This document shows, in pieces, positions 55,201-64,000 of a DNA stretch of 64,000 bases. This DNA comes from Sceloporus undulatus. Lineage: Eukaryota > Chordata > Lepidosauria > Squamata > Phrynosomatidae. Every line of letters starts with the position of its first letter. The first letter of the stretch is position 1. Below the pieces are notes generated by a model. That model saw nothing but the letters and a program-made list of their open reading frames with translations. It had not been told where the DNA came from and did not search any database. The DNA lies in assembly GCF_019175285.1 (NCBI RefSeq), contig NC_056527.1, positions 108,083,129 through 108,147,128 on the forward strand, given 5' to 3'. Made by a program: the position numbers and the translations under genes.

Positions 55201-58200
55201 GGGGGCAAATTGCTTGCAGAACATTAGCTCACAATTTTTAAAATGCACTAAAGCATGCTAAAGTATTCATTTAGCTGTACAATGGCAACCTGGCCTCTTT
55301 GCAAAAGTAGACTTCTCCAACCCTAAGCAGCTCTTCAGCCTAAATCACAAACAAATATTCACAGGAGGTGGTGAGTGTTTCTAGCCACTTTACACTGCAT
55401 CTCCAATATGTAGTGATATATCCATATTCAACCCTCCTACAAGGACCACTGAGGCATGTTAGTAATTCTGCCTTCTGTTCATTAAGATATGATATGTCAC
55501 CTTGGCATTATTTACATTTTCACTTTGTATAATCATTTCAACAGCTAGATACTTACACCAGGCCAATTTCAAGGAGAAAGTTGAACAGTTCCAGAGAGCA
55601 CAGCAAGGTGCAGCTTGCTTTCTAACTAAACTTCAACTAATATCAACAATAGGAAGAAGTTCGTCTCACATATTTGCCTTCCTTTATATGCATGTTGTAA
55701 TTTCTCAGTGGCATCTTGCATGGAGCAAATGTAGGGGAGTTGGGAGAGGATATGTTTGCTGGAAAGTCAGGGATGCCTCTCAGTACATTTGTTCTTCATT
55801 CCTTTTGCCCCTGTAAGAACTCCCCTTTCTGCCCTGTGATAGGTAAAAGGACTACTGGTCTTATTCCATTGGTATTGCACACGTGCTGGTGTTGTTTCTC
55901 ATACTTCGTTGGTTCCCATTGATAAAATTTACTGGTAATTTGATCATTGATTTCTCCTTATGAGACAAACCATCAGCATAGTTTTAAGCGGTGGAGAATA
56001 TAAAATGAAGTGATGCACTGAGAAAATACACTGCATACACAGGTGAATACAAATAATATGCTAAAATCTCTAAATTTGCTTTGAGTCCTATTCCATAAAC
56101 TAAATAATGTTTTAGCCAGTCCCTTTTTATTTTTTTCTTAGGATGATTTCTAGCTAGATTATTAAATAAATGAGGTTTGCTTTTGAAGTGGTAATTTACC
56201 ATTCTCCTCCCCCCACCATGTTGCTAGAATACAACAAGTGCTCAGGTTTGGTTCATCGCACTATTTCTCAATTACACACTCTCTTTTTCTCTCCAGACTG
56301 CCACCACCACAGCTCCTCCCCAGCAGACAGCTACCACTGCTGAGTCCCTCCAAGTGGACCTCCTACCTGTCTTGGCTGCAGCCCAGGAAACAGCAGCTGC
56401 TGCTGCTGTGGTTGCTGCTGCCACTGGTTCTGCACCAGCTGCTTCCACAGTAGACACGGCTGCCTTGAAACAGCAGCAGCCTTCTGCTTCCGAGGGTGGA
56501 GGTGGCCAGGTAGCACCATCCTCTCAAAACACCCAAGCCCCAACCTCCCAGGCAGCTGCTACTACACCTCAGGCAAGTGAGGCCCAGAAGAAGCAGAAGA
56601 GCAAAGGTCCCTACATCTGTTCTCTGTGTGCAAAAGAATTCAAAAATGGCTATAACCTGCGACGCCATGAAGCCATTCACACAGGAGCCAAAGCTTCTCG
56701 TTCTGGGCCCACCACCATGAAGATGCCCACCATGGTTCCCCTCAGCTTGCTTAGTGTTTCTGCCATTGGTGGTACAACCCAAGCAACCCCTTCCCCTGCT
56801 GAGGGTGGAGGAAACACTGCAGGGTCAGGTGCTGGGCTGGTGACCACTACAGCATCAGGCAAACGCATCCGGAAGAATCATGCATGTGAAATGTGTGGGA
56901 AAGCCTTCCGGGACGTCTACCATCTCAATCGGCATAAGTTGTCGCATTCAGATGAGAAGCCCTACCAGTGTCCTGTTTGCCAGCAGCGATTCAAGAGGAA
57001 GGATCGCATGAGCTACCACGTTCGTTCACATGATGGTGCTGTGCACAAGCCGTACATCTGCAGCCACTGTGGGAAGAGTTTCTCCCGGTACGAGAAGTCA
57101 AGGGTACAGAAGGAGGTAGTTCAAATGGGAGTTGTTGCAGGGCTTAAACGAGGAGGCTGACAGCTTCCTCCTGGCAAGACAAGCTATTTGAATTAGAAAG
57201 TTGTTTCAACACTTATCATCGGTCAGTAATAAGCCTATCAGGCTTCCTCCCTTGCTACCCCATAACTTGCATGCAGCGCCTCCACCTCACCACTGGGGCT
57301 GCATTTGGGTAAGGTACCTCAACAAATAGTAGTATAGGAAGTTTCAAGAACAGGGATGTGCATGGAAAATCTGTCCCACCTCTCACCATTTCCATTTTTA
57401 GCAGTGTTTCCTCCTTGAGAGTTCTGTTTGCACCTGAACAAATAAGTGTGTGTGAGCAGATGAAAACACATATTTTGAAAGTGTGCCACACTGACTAATT
57501 TTAAAGTTGGCAACATGTAACTCACATCAAAACATTTTTACATTCCTGACACTAATCTTTTTGGATTATAATAGCAAAAAATCTTAATTCTTGGTTACCT
57601 TTAAGTTACAGCTATTTGGAGAGGATTCTTGCTGGGCCTGGAACGTCTTGGCATATGTTAAAAGATAAGTTTAGAACCTCAGAAAACCTGTACAGTAGAA
57701 CAGATGAATTTCAAAAGGTACTGGGAAAGCAACAAAATAATCTATATAGCAAGTTCTAATTTATATACCCTCACTTTAAATTTACCATCTGAGAGCAAAC
57801 TTCAACGTGAAGAAGGAGCATAAAGTACAGTCCTTCCTGAACAATGTCACTTTAGGCAAAGGTGGGACTCTGTTGTTTTAGTGTTCTTCAATTTTTTTAA
57901 CGGAATATAAAATGCTGGTTTTCATATACAGGTATGGGTTTATTTCAACATGGAAATGCAGACGAATATGGAATCCCACATCTGGAGACTGGAAAGGTGC
58001 AAAATGAGAAAGCACCAGACCATGCACAGTTTCTATTCATTTAAGTAGGTCCTTGGATCAAACAATAGTTCCTGAGCCTGGTTTATGCAGAAAAATACCA
58101 CCTTTTCAAAACCAAACTCTTGCAGAATTATTTAGCAATGGTATCAGGTCACTGCTGGCTGAGTCTGGCAGTGTTTGATTATTGCAAAATATTTCCTACT

Positions 58201-61200
58201 ACATGTTATTACACTACCAGAACTGAAGTGAGAGAACCAATAACCTTTAGGAACATGGAATATTTTCAGTAGATGAAATAATCACACCACTATTTCGTCT
58301 GTAGATGCAAGGAAGAAATCAGATGATACTAGCATAATAAAGGATAAGTTTAATGTTGTGGTTTATCCTAGAAGCGAATTAAAAAGTATAGGAATATATT
58401 GTACAAGAAACACAACTCCACTTTGAACAGGTTTTTGTAAGCTCATCTTGCTTTTAAGATTTAAATAGAAACTACAGATTTAAGATGTAGGGATTCTTCA
58501 TTGAGTTTGTACTCTATCTTCATAACCTATTAGTCCATCCTGTTCCTTGATTTTCAGATCTACAGCCTCCATGATGAAAAGGTTTTTTTAAAGGGACAAT
58601 TTTTTTTGGCAGAAACCGGTCACTGAGGGCAAGATGAAGCCCACTGCTGAAAACTAGTTTTTACATAGTGCGCAGTAGCACAGGTATTTAACCCCTGTGG
58701 TTTTCTGGCAGGACTTAGTTTTTCAAGGATGATGGGCCTTTGCACAAGGATTTCAGTCACAAATGGGCAATTAAAGGAGCAGGGGGAAACAGAATAGTAA
58801 AATTGTCAAAACTTAATAAAAATATATAGTCTGATGAGGTTTCTCTCCCAGTTTCTGAGTTATATCAAAAGTTGCCTGTATTATTTTCCCAGCAGCTAAA
58901 AGGGCTAAGCATAGCATCATCCTTCATCTTTGAAAATCAACATATCCAAAGGGGGGGGGGGGGATGTAACACTCTTGACATGAAAAAGGTGTGCTTAAGG
59001 TTTGTAATTCGGAATAACTCCATGTAAAAATGAAATAGTGGAGCTGATGGTGGGCAATTTCTTTGTGTTTGGTTTATTATTATTATTATTACAGTACTAC
59101 CAGAAATGATATTTTCCTTCCTGATTTCAGAGCCATAAGAGACCATAGGTTTGGTTTCAAGTTTCTGATTTGGAAGAATAAGGGAGTCAAAACAAGTTAA
59201 AAATGCCACCTGAGAACGTTAGGACTTTCCTATATAAATGTTATATTTTGAAAAGTGGGCCTTTAAACTATGAAAGACGGTATGATCTGAACACAAACAC
59301 ATGTACACCCAATGGGGGAGAGAGAGTTTCTTATTACCGTAAAGACTATAGAGTCCTATCATGAAATGAGATAGATTAAAACACCCTGCATAGAAAATTT
59401 CTCTAAACAAACTGGTTACTGTGTGCCTTTAAGTTATGGCAACCCTAAGGTGAGCCCATCATGGAGCTTTCTTGGCAAGATTTGTTCAGATTTGTTTGCT
59501 TTTCTCTGAGGCTGAGAGAGTGTGACTTGCCCAAGGTCACCCAGTGGGTTTCCATGGCTCAGTGAGGATTCAAACCCTGGTCTCCTTAGCCATCTGGTGC
59601 TCAAAGCATCATGTTGGCACTTAAGCTGATTATGCTTACTCAGAAATTATCTTAGGCTCCCCTTGTATGAAAACCATCAAATTTTCATATATAAAGTCTA
59701 AGTGGGACAAGAGGGCAGAAGAAAACAGTTGATTTACACCAGAAAACATGAACCAATACATTTAGAATTGAAATATTTTAACCTTTTGTGAAAATGTGAT
59801 GGTCTTTTAAACAGGAGTGCATGAACTTTCATTATGTTTAACCAGCTTAGAGAGCCAATGTGATGTAGTGGTTTAAGTGCTTGACTACAGCTATGGAGAC
59901 CAAGATTTGGATGCCCACTGAACCATGGAAACCCTCTGGGTGACCTTGGGCAAGTCACATTCTCTTAGCCTCGGAGGAAGGCAAAGGCAAGCTTCTGAAC
60001 AAATCTTGCCCAGAAAGCCCTGTGATAGGGTGTCCATAAGTCAGAGATAACATGAAAGCACACAAAATCAATAGCCAGCTTTCCTAGACCTGTTTTCCCA
60101 CTTAGTGCCCGTCTGTAGCTCTGTCTGTGGGACTAATGAATCAACCATTGAGCAGATGAATTCCCAAGAAAGGATTCTGCACGGTCAGCCAAACATTTAA
60201 GTCATTTTTTAAATTTAAGGCAGAACTAGCTTGGTCTTGGTAAGATTTGTTCAGAAGGAGGTTTACCTTACCTTTGCCTTCATCTAAGGCTGAGAGTGTG
60301 AGTTGTCCAAGGCCACCCAGTGACCAAGGGAGGATTTGAACCCTTGTCTCCACTCTTGTAGTGCAGCATTCAACTTGCTACACTATTCTGGCTCAATAAA
60401 GGTATATTTGAATTATGGCGTATGGGAGCAGTTTAGAATTATGAATCTGCTCAGAATTATGACTGAGCTTATAACAGCTGTGGGATATTTGGCATTCAAG
60501 AGGTACAGTTTGCTCTGGAGTGATACAGGAAGCTGTACCCATTGAATACCTTAATCTGTAAGGGTTAAAAGACAGGCTTTAAAAAAAATGGAGGTCCTGT
60601 CCTAGCCAATTCCTTTATGTTAATGATAGCACTTCAGATTCTATGGAAGACCTTGATTTGTATGACAGTAAAGTCTACCATGGCCAGTTTAAAGGATGAA
60701 TGTAATAAGAGTTGGAAGGAAAAGTGAGGTTTTATTATGAGAAATAAAAAAGGGAAAAACGCCATATAACTTATTTGCATTGTTCTTTCTGCAGGCCGGA
60801 CCATTTGAATAGCCACGTGCGGCAAGTCCATTCGACAGAGAGGCCCTTCAAATGTGAGGTACCTTTCCACATTGACAATATAGCAGTAGCTAACTCTAGC
60901 CATTCACCATGGTTGTTTTTCTTTTGCCACCAAGAATTTGTGTTTAATTTCTTAGTTGAAGGAGGTTGGTTCTAGTATCTTCTAAAAAGGAACTTTCTTA
61001 ATTGCCAAGTTCCTTAGTCTGTGGCTGCTTTGGGAAGTGGGCCACGGAAGACAAAAGTTGTTTCCCCATTATTTCTTTTGTCTGATTCAACAGACTTGTG
61101 AGGCGGCTTTTGCCACCAAGGATCGGCTGCGTGCTCACACGGTCCGTCATGAGGAGAAGGTGCCATGTCATGTATGTGGAAAAATGCTGAGCGCTGCTTA

Positions 61201-63777
61201 CATCACAGACCACATGAAAGTACACAGCCAAGGACCGAATCATGTCTGTGAACTGTGCAACAAAGGTAAGGGGATAGGGCTATGTATAAAAGTGTATCTG
61301 GGGATGAGAAGACCAAAATAAATAGATAATAACCTGTTGGTTTTCCTTGAAGAACTTTAGAAGAATCACTGTACTGCTCAATGCAAGTTTCAGTGCTCAA
61401 TTCAGAAATCCCATTGGTCCTGAACACACTGTAGAAGTAATCCAATTTGAAACTGCTTTAACAGCCCTGGCTTAGTACTACGGAATCCTGGGAATTGTAC
61501 TTTATTGTGACACTAAAGCTCTCTGACAGAAGGCTAAGTGTCTCACAAAACTACTGATCCCAGAATTCCCTAGCATTGAACCAGGGCAGTTAAAGCAGTC
61601 TCAAACTGGATTGTTTCTGCATCATGTTTAGGACCATTAGATTTCAAGAGGATTGCTCTGCACAGAGCAGCATTAATTAATAGCTGCAGGTCACCCAGAT
61701 GATGTTTTCTGCCCAGACTATCTCAGTTGCAGCCAGAGTTATGTTTGTCTAATCTGTTTACTGGTAAACCTGAGCCAGTTTTGGTTAAAGTGGTAGCTGG
61801 TGTAACTCAGGCAAGGCTCCTGCACCTTTAATAGTTATGTCAAAGGTGAAATTTCAAGGAGTGTAACTTGTCACGCAAATAACTCCTAATACAATTTCCC
61901 CTTCTGCACAACAGTCAAAAGTGCAGGTCTGTCCTCTTCCTTACCCAACTCACCAAGTACAGTTGGCCCTCCGTTTTTGCGGGGATCCATTCCAGTCTCT
62001 CCCCCCCCCCCCCCGAAAATGGAGGCTCGTGCATATTCAAGCCTCACAAGTTTGAATGGGGCGTGCCCCCACACGCGCCTTTGGAAATAGCAGAGGTTGT
62101 CCCTGCAAAAATATTCGAGGGCACAGATCCCAGATATGTGAGGAGAGGTGACTGTATTGGATCAATGGGCTTCTGAAACACAGCAAAGAGCCAGCATTCT
62201 GGTAGGGATATTTGATCCAACAGAACCTCACAACGAGAAGGATTCTTAGCCACTCAAAAAGCTTTAATCCATGACACGTGTTTCATTTCATCATAGTAAG
62301 AAGCTAAACAGTATGTTTTACAAGAAGCAGTCCCAGTTTGAAGGGAAGGATGATTCTTTTCATTTTGGACCAAACTAGTTTTGGGTGAGAATAGCAGGTT
62401 AGGCCTTGCAATTCTGCTATTTAGTATACCTTTAAAACAAGTGTGTGTGTGTGTGTGTTAAAACTGTCTTGTGATCAGACATCATGCATAATATTTGGTG
62501 TATGGCTCTTGTTCAAGCTTCCCATTTTACCTTGTGACTCCATTAAGCAAACTGCTGGGCAAGACAACTGGCTTCTAATGCGTCTTTCTCCATTTAAACA
62601 GCTAAGCATTTCCTTAGTTCCATTTAGCTACAAGTTTAAAATGATGTCACTGTAAGTGAAATATGGCATGAATTGTGGTAAATTGTCAGGATTGCTAATG
62701 TCCCATGTAGATGTATAGATGCACTCCAATGAAAAGACAGAAATGTATGCACTTGAGAGAATTAAAAATTACTAAAAGAGAGCTTGCTAATCTCTGAAGT
62801 GAATGTGTCTGTTCCAACTTTATCCACCTGCCATCCTCAACATCCAGCTTTATTTTGACTGATTTAATATTTTTAAAACACTAATTGAACCTGTCCGAAA
62901 AATATGCAGGTTAATTAGAAACAAATTACAAGCCATGGTGGATTTTAATTTTTTTTTTTAGTTCATTCACACTTTAACTCCTGGATATAGTATTTGGAAT
63001 AATGTGCATTATTATTTATGTTTTACCCATATATTAAAAACAACATTCTTATCACATTCTTATCTCAATTCTCAAAAGCATAGGACAGTTGTTAATTATT
63101 AATCACTGCCTGGATTCCATTATCACTCTAAGGAGTTCATAGTGAATTCCGTATTGTAGAGTACATGGATGACAGGGCACAGAATTGCTGTGAGGATGCA
63201 CAGGGTATAAGGGAAAGGTTGTGGGATGATCTGGTGAGTTTATCTCATCTATATATTACTGATCTAGGATTGTAATTCTGTTCTTTTGTGTTAAGAAACA
63301 TAAGTTCCTTATATTGATTTCCTCAGTGCCCAGATGCAGCTGCCCTGAGGGTAGGGGGGGTTTACAGTCCATACAGCTATAGCTTGTCTGGTGGTGAGAT
63401 GGAGCCATCTCTGAGGTGGAGAATCTGCCTCTTAATCAGGAAGGCTTCTTGCAATGGATTCTTCATTAGATGTCAAGACGCAGCCGCCTCCAGGGTAAAG
63501 CATAGCTAATTACTGCAGGACACTAGGATATACTTTCACTAGTCTGGACACTGACCTGGCTGGTTTTTGTCCTTCTCCCCCTCCCGTAGGGTTCACCACA
63601 GCGGCCTACCTCAGGGTCCACGCGGTCAAGGACCACGGACTGGCCGCCCCGCGGCTGGAGCGTTTCCTTTGCAAGCTGTGTGGCGTGCACTGCAAGACCC
63701 CGGCTCAGCTCAACGGGCATCTGCAGACGCACGCAGGAGAAGGGGCCGCGGCCACTGAGGGCCAACCGCTGCGGTGA
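48725..63777 (+). CDS. MAZ: MAZ, Myc-associated zinc finger protein (eight-finger form)
   Basis: Coding exons: 48725-48760, 51154-51243, 56297-57087, 60795-60858, 61094-61265, 63590-63777; all GT-AG, in phase, 446 residues. Exon 1 encodes MDPSNWSSFIFQ, as in a human MAZ isoform. Exon 2 matches the human TQNPLQVG...QSRFFA..GC segment. Exon 3 has VDLLPVLAAAQE, an Ala-rich stretch shorter than human, and STVDTAALKQ. C2H2 fingers begin near residue 148: YICSLCAKEF, HACEMCGKAF, YQCPVCQQRF, YICSHCGKSF (split by intron 3), FKCETCEAAF (split by intron 4), VPCHVCGKML, HVCELCNKGF (split by intron 5) and FLCKLCGVHC. The last exon encodes FTTAAYLRVHAVKDHGL and ends GEGAAATEGQPLR, as in the alternative human isoform rather than the poly-Ala tail form. 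MAZ is a nuclear factor that binds G-rich promoter elements and also acts at insulators. The human first exon starting MFPVFPCTLLAPPF was not found. Confidence 0.95.
48761..51153 (+). other. MAZ: MAZ intron 1
   Basis: GT-AG intron of 2.4 kb. The 5' part continues the CpG island, followed by a 25-bp minisatellite (49335-49895). The rest shows no coding signal. Confidence 0.85.
49335..49895. repeat. Degenerate 25-bp minisatellite in MAZ intron 1
   Basis: About 20 diverged units of CTCTTTCCCACACGTGTGTA plus about ACCAC, for example at 49665-49895. Many units contain CACGTG-like or CAC..GTG cores. A long minus-strand open frame over it is a by-product of the repeat. Confidence 0.75.
51690..51860 (+). 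repeat. Family E fragment
   Basis: GAGTCTTGTAGCACTTTTGA, TAGCATCAGCTTTCATAAAC and CAACTTCCTCAAATGTATGG. Confidence 0.5.
52006..52550. mobile_element. GC-rich TIR element with terminal hairpin
   Basis: Left end GGCGCGTTACAGGCCGCCCC, right end (reverse complement) GGCCCGTTACAGACGGGCCT; flanks ATA on both sides could be a 3-bp target duplication. Near the right end GGACTCAGTCCGTACTAGGG (52450-) pairs perfectly over 23 bp with 52500-52522. An internal inverted repeat GGCTGCGGGGAAGCGGC occurs near 52118-52165. Carries a consensus CRE TGACGTCA (52403-52410) and a YY1-like CCGCCATTTTG. Confidence 0.75.
52741..52785 (+). mobile_element. Truncated TIR fragment
   Basis: CAGTGGTACCCCGGGTTACG then AAATTAATTCGTTCCGCGGT is the end of a known type of mariner/Tigger-like repeat, cut by the tail of the neighbouring LINE. 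Confidence 0.45.
52786..53400 (-). mobile_element. L2-like LINE 3' end, reverse
   Basis: Minus strand encodes VQNMAARLVTGAPRTSHITP, LKDLHWLPIRFRAQYKVLV, TYKALNGLGPGYL and ALWNALPTELRSSTTLAQFR: the C-terminal part of a non-LTR reverse transcriptase. The 130-residue frame 53374-52982 is intact, but the element is 5'-truncated. The 3' end has GCCGCCCTGATCGGAGG and a (TTA)n tail. Confidence 0.8.
59418..59617 (-). mobile_element. tRNA-derived SINE, reverse
   Basis: CCCAAGGTCACCCAGTGGGT, ATTCAAACCCTGGTCTCC; reverse of the 59850 copy. Confidence 0.75.
59850..60066 (+). mobile_element. tRNA-derived SINE
   Basis: AGAGCCAATGTGATGTAGTG, GGTGACCTTGGGCAAGTCAC, GCCCTGTGATAGGGTGTCCA and a CACACAA end. Confidence 0.8.
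60238..60394 (-). mobile_element. tRNA-derived SINE, reverse
   Basis: AAGATTTGTTCAGAAGGAGG, CAAGGCCACCCAGTGACC and TTGAACCCTTGTCTCCACTC. Confidence 0.7.
61416..61635. mobile_element. Family A palindromic MITE (subfamily with GGTCC ends)
   Basis: GGTCCTGAACACACTGTAGA left, GCATCATGTTTAGGACC right; GAATCCTGGGAATTGTAC core. Confidence 0.75.
61958..62156 (+). mobile_element. Tigger-like MITE with C-run
   Basis: TACAGTTGGCCCTCCGTTTT left, a C-run near 62000-62014, ATTCAAGCCTCACAAGTTTG, and AGAGGTGACTGTA right. Confidence 0.65.
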
Positions 63778-64000
63778 AACGCTGGCCGGGCCACCAGGCA
63801 AGAGCCACTTCCTTCTGTCCTAGGGGATGGGGAGGGGGGTACCCCTTTGTCCCATAGGATATCAAGGTGTCAGTGTATTTTCAGTGGAAGAAGGGAGAAC
63901 CCCAATTCCCCTGGGGCGGCTGCATCCTAAATTAGAATCTCTCTGACCTCATTCCAGGGCCTGCATGTTGTAGTGTCTTTCTAGGTTTAGGTGTTCATAT
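63778..64000 (+). other. MAZ: MAZ 3' UTR (beginning)
   Basis: Sequence after the MAZ stop codon to the window end. No AATAAA is present, so the transcript probably continues beyond the window. Confidence 0.6.

Larger units (their letters stand above)
51244..56296 (+). other. MAZ: MAZ intron 2
   Basis: GT-AG intron of 5.05 kb. It holds a family E fragment (51690-51860), the GC-rich hairpin-ended element (52006-52550), a truncated TIR fragment (52741-52785) and a reverse L2-like LINE 3' end (52786-53400). From 53.6 to 56.2 kb I see only unique-looking AT-rich sequence with no recognisable feature. Confidence 0.8.
57088..60794 (+). other. MAZ: MAZ intron 3
   Basis: GT-AG intron of 3.7 kb interrupting zinc finger 4 after CGKSFSR. 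Three tRNA SINE copies (59418-59617 reverse, 59850-60066 forward, 60238-60394 reverse) lie in its 3' part, and a G-run at about 58951-58963. The rest is unremarkable. Confidence 0.85.
61266..63589 (+). other. MAZ: MAZ intron 5
   Basis: GT-AG intron of 2.3 kb that splits the seventh finger after ELCNK. It contains a family A palindrome (61416-61635), a Tigger-like MITE (61958-62156) and a TG run (62441-62458). Reading through the donor from exon 5 would add KGIGLCIKVYLGMRRPK and stop at about 61319; I see no homology in that extension. Confidence 0.8.

Noticed and set aside
53600-56230. Possible hidden exons in MAZ intron 2
   Set aside because: No conserved coding block or convincing splice-bounded frame was found.

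Overview
This is nuclear DNA of a vertebrate, most likely a squamate reptile (lizard, possibly iguanian; genus not resolved). The evidence is intron-containing vertebrate genes, Sauria-type tRNA SINEs, CR1, L2-like and RTE/BovB-like LINE fragments, and many palindromic DNA-transposon derivatives. No bacterial or viral gene system, CRISPR array, rRNA gene, functional tRNA gene or retrovirus-like element was recognised.

Layout. (1) 3201-9630 (+): TLCD3B (FAM57B), five coding exons, with a 3' UTR to about 10.85 kb. (2) 11495-12209 (-): a small gene with a C-terminal membrane helix that matches FIMP (C16orf92), convergent with TLCD3B; its 5' end is uncertain. (3) 15786-38510 (-): MVP, the major vault protein, with 16 coding exons that splice in phase to an 843-residue protein. 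(4) 38.5-48.1 kb: no recognisable protein gene; repeats plus an NRF1-motif cluster at 45.6-45.9 kb that looks like a promoter. (5) 48725-63777 (+): MAZ, a C2H2 zinc-finger transcription factor, with six coding exons from a CpG-rich promoter; the form read here has eight fingers.

All four genes are, to my knowledge, from the region equivalent to human 16p11.2. The TLCD3B/FIMP convergent pair is kept, but MVP here lies next to FIMP and faces away from MAZ, and neither PRRT2 nor PAGR1 is seen between MVP and MAZ. The genes do not form one pathway: TLCD3B is a membrane protein of ceramide metabolism, FIMP a sperm membrane protein, MVP the shell of the vault particle, MAZ a GC-box-binding transcription and chromatin factor.

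Repeat families are named here by letter. A: about 215-bp near-palindromes, typically starting with GCATCCACACTG and holding a GAATTCTGGGAATTGTAG core. B: palindromes with CCCTCCAGATGTTGTTGGAC-like ends. C: palindromes with AAAGTTACTTTTT-like ends. E: a repeat with the motif AGCATGAGCTTTTGTAGACT. I found no clearly new biological system. The most unusual items are the FIMP-like gene, the orphan NRF1 cluster, a 25-bp minisatellite in MAZ intron 1, a CRE-carrying hairpin-ended transposable element, and a 15-bp-arm hairpin in the TLCD3B 3' UTR.
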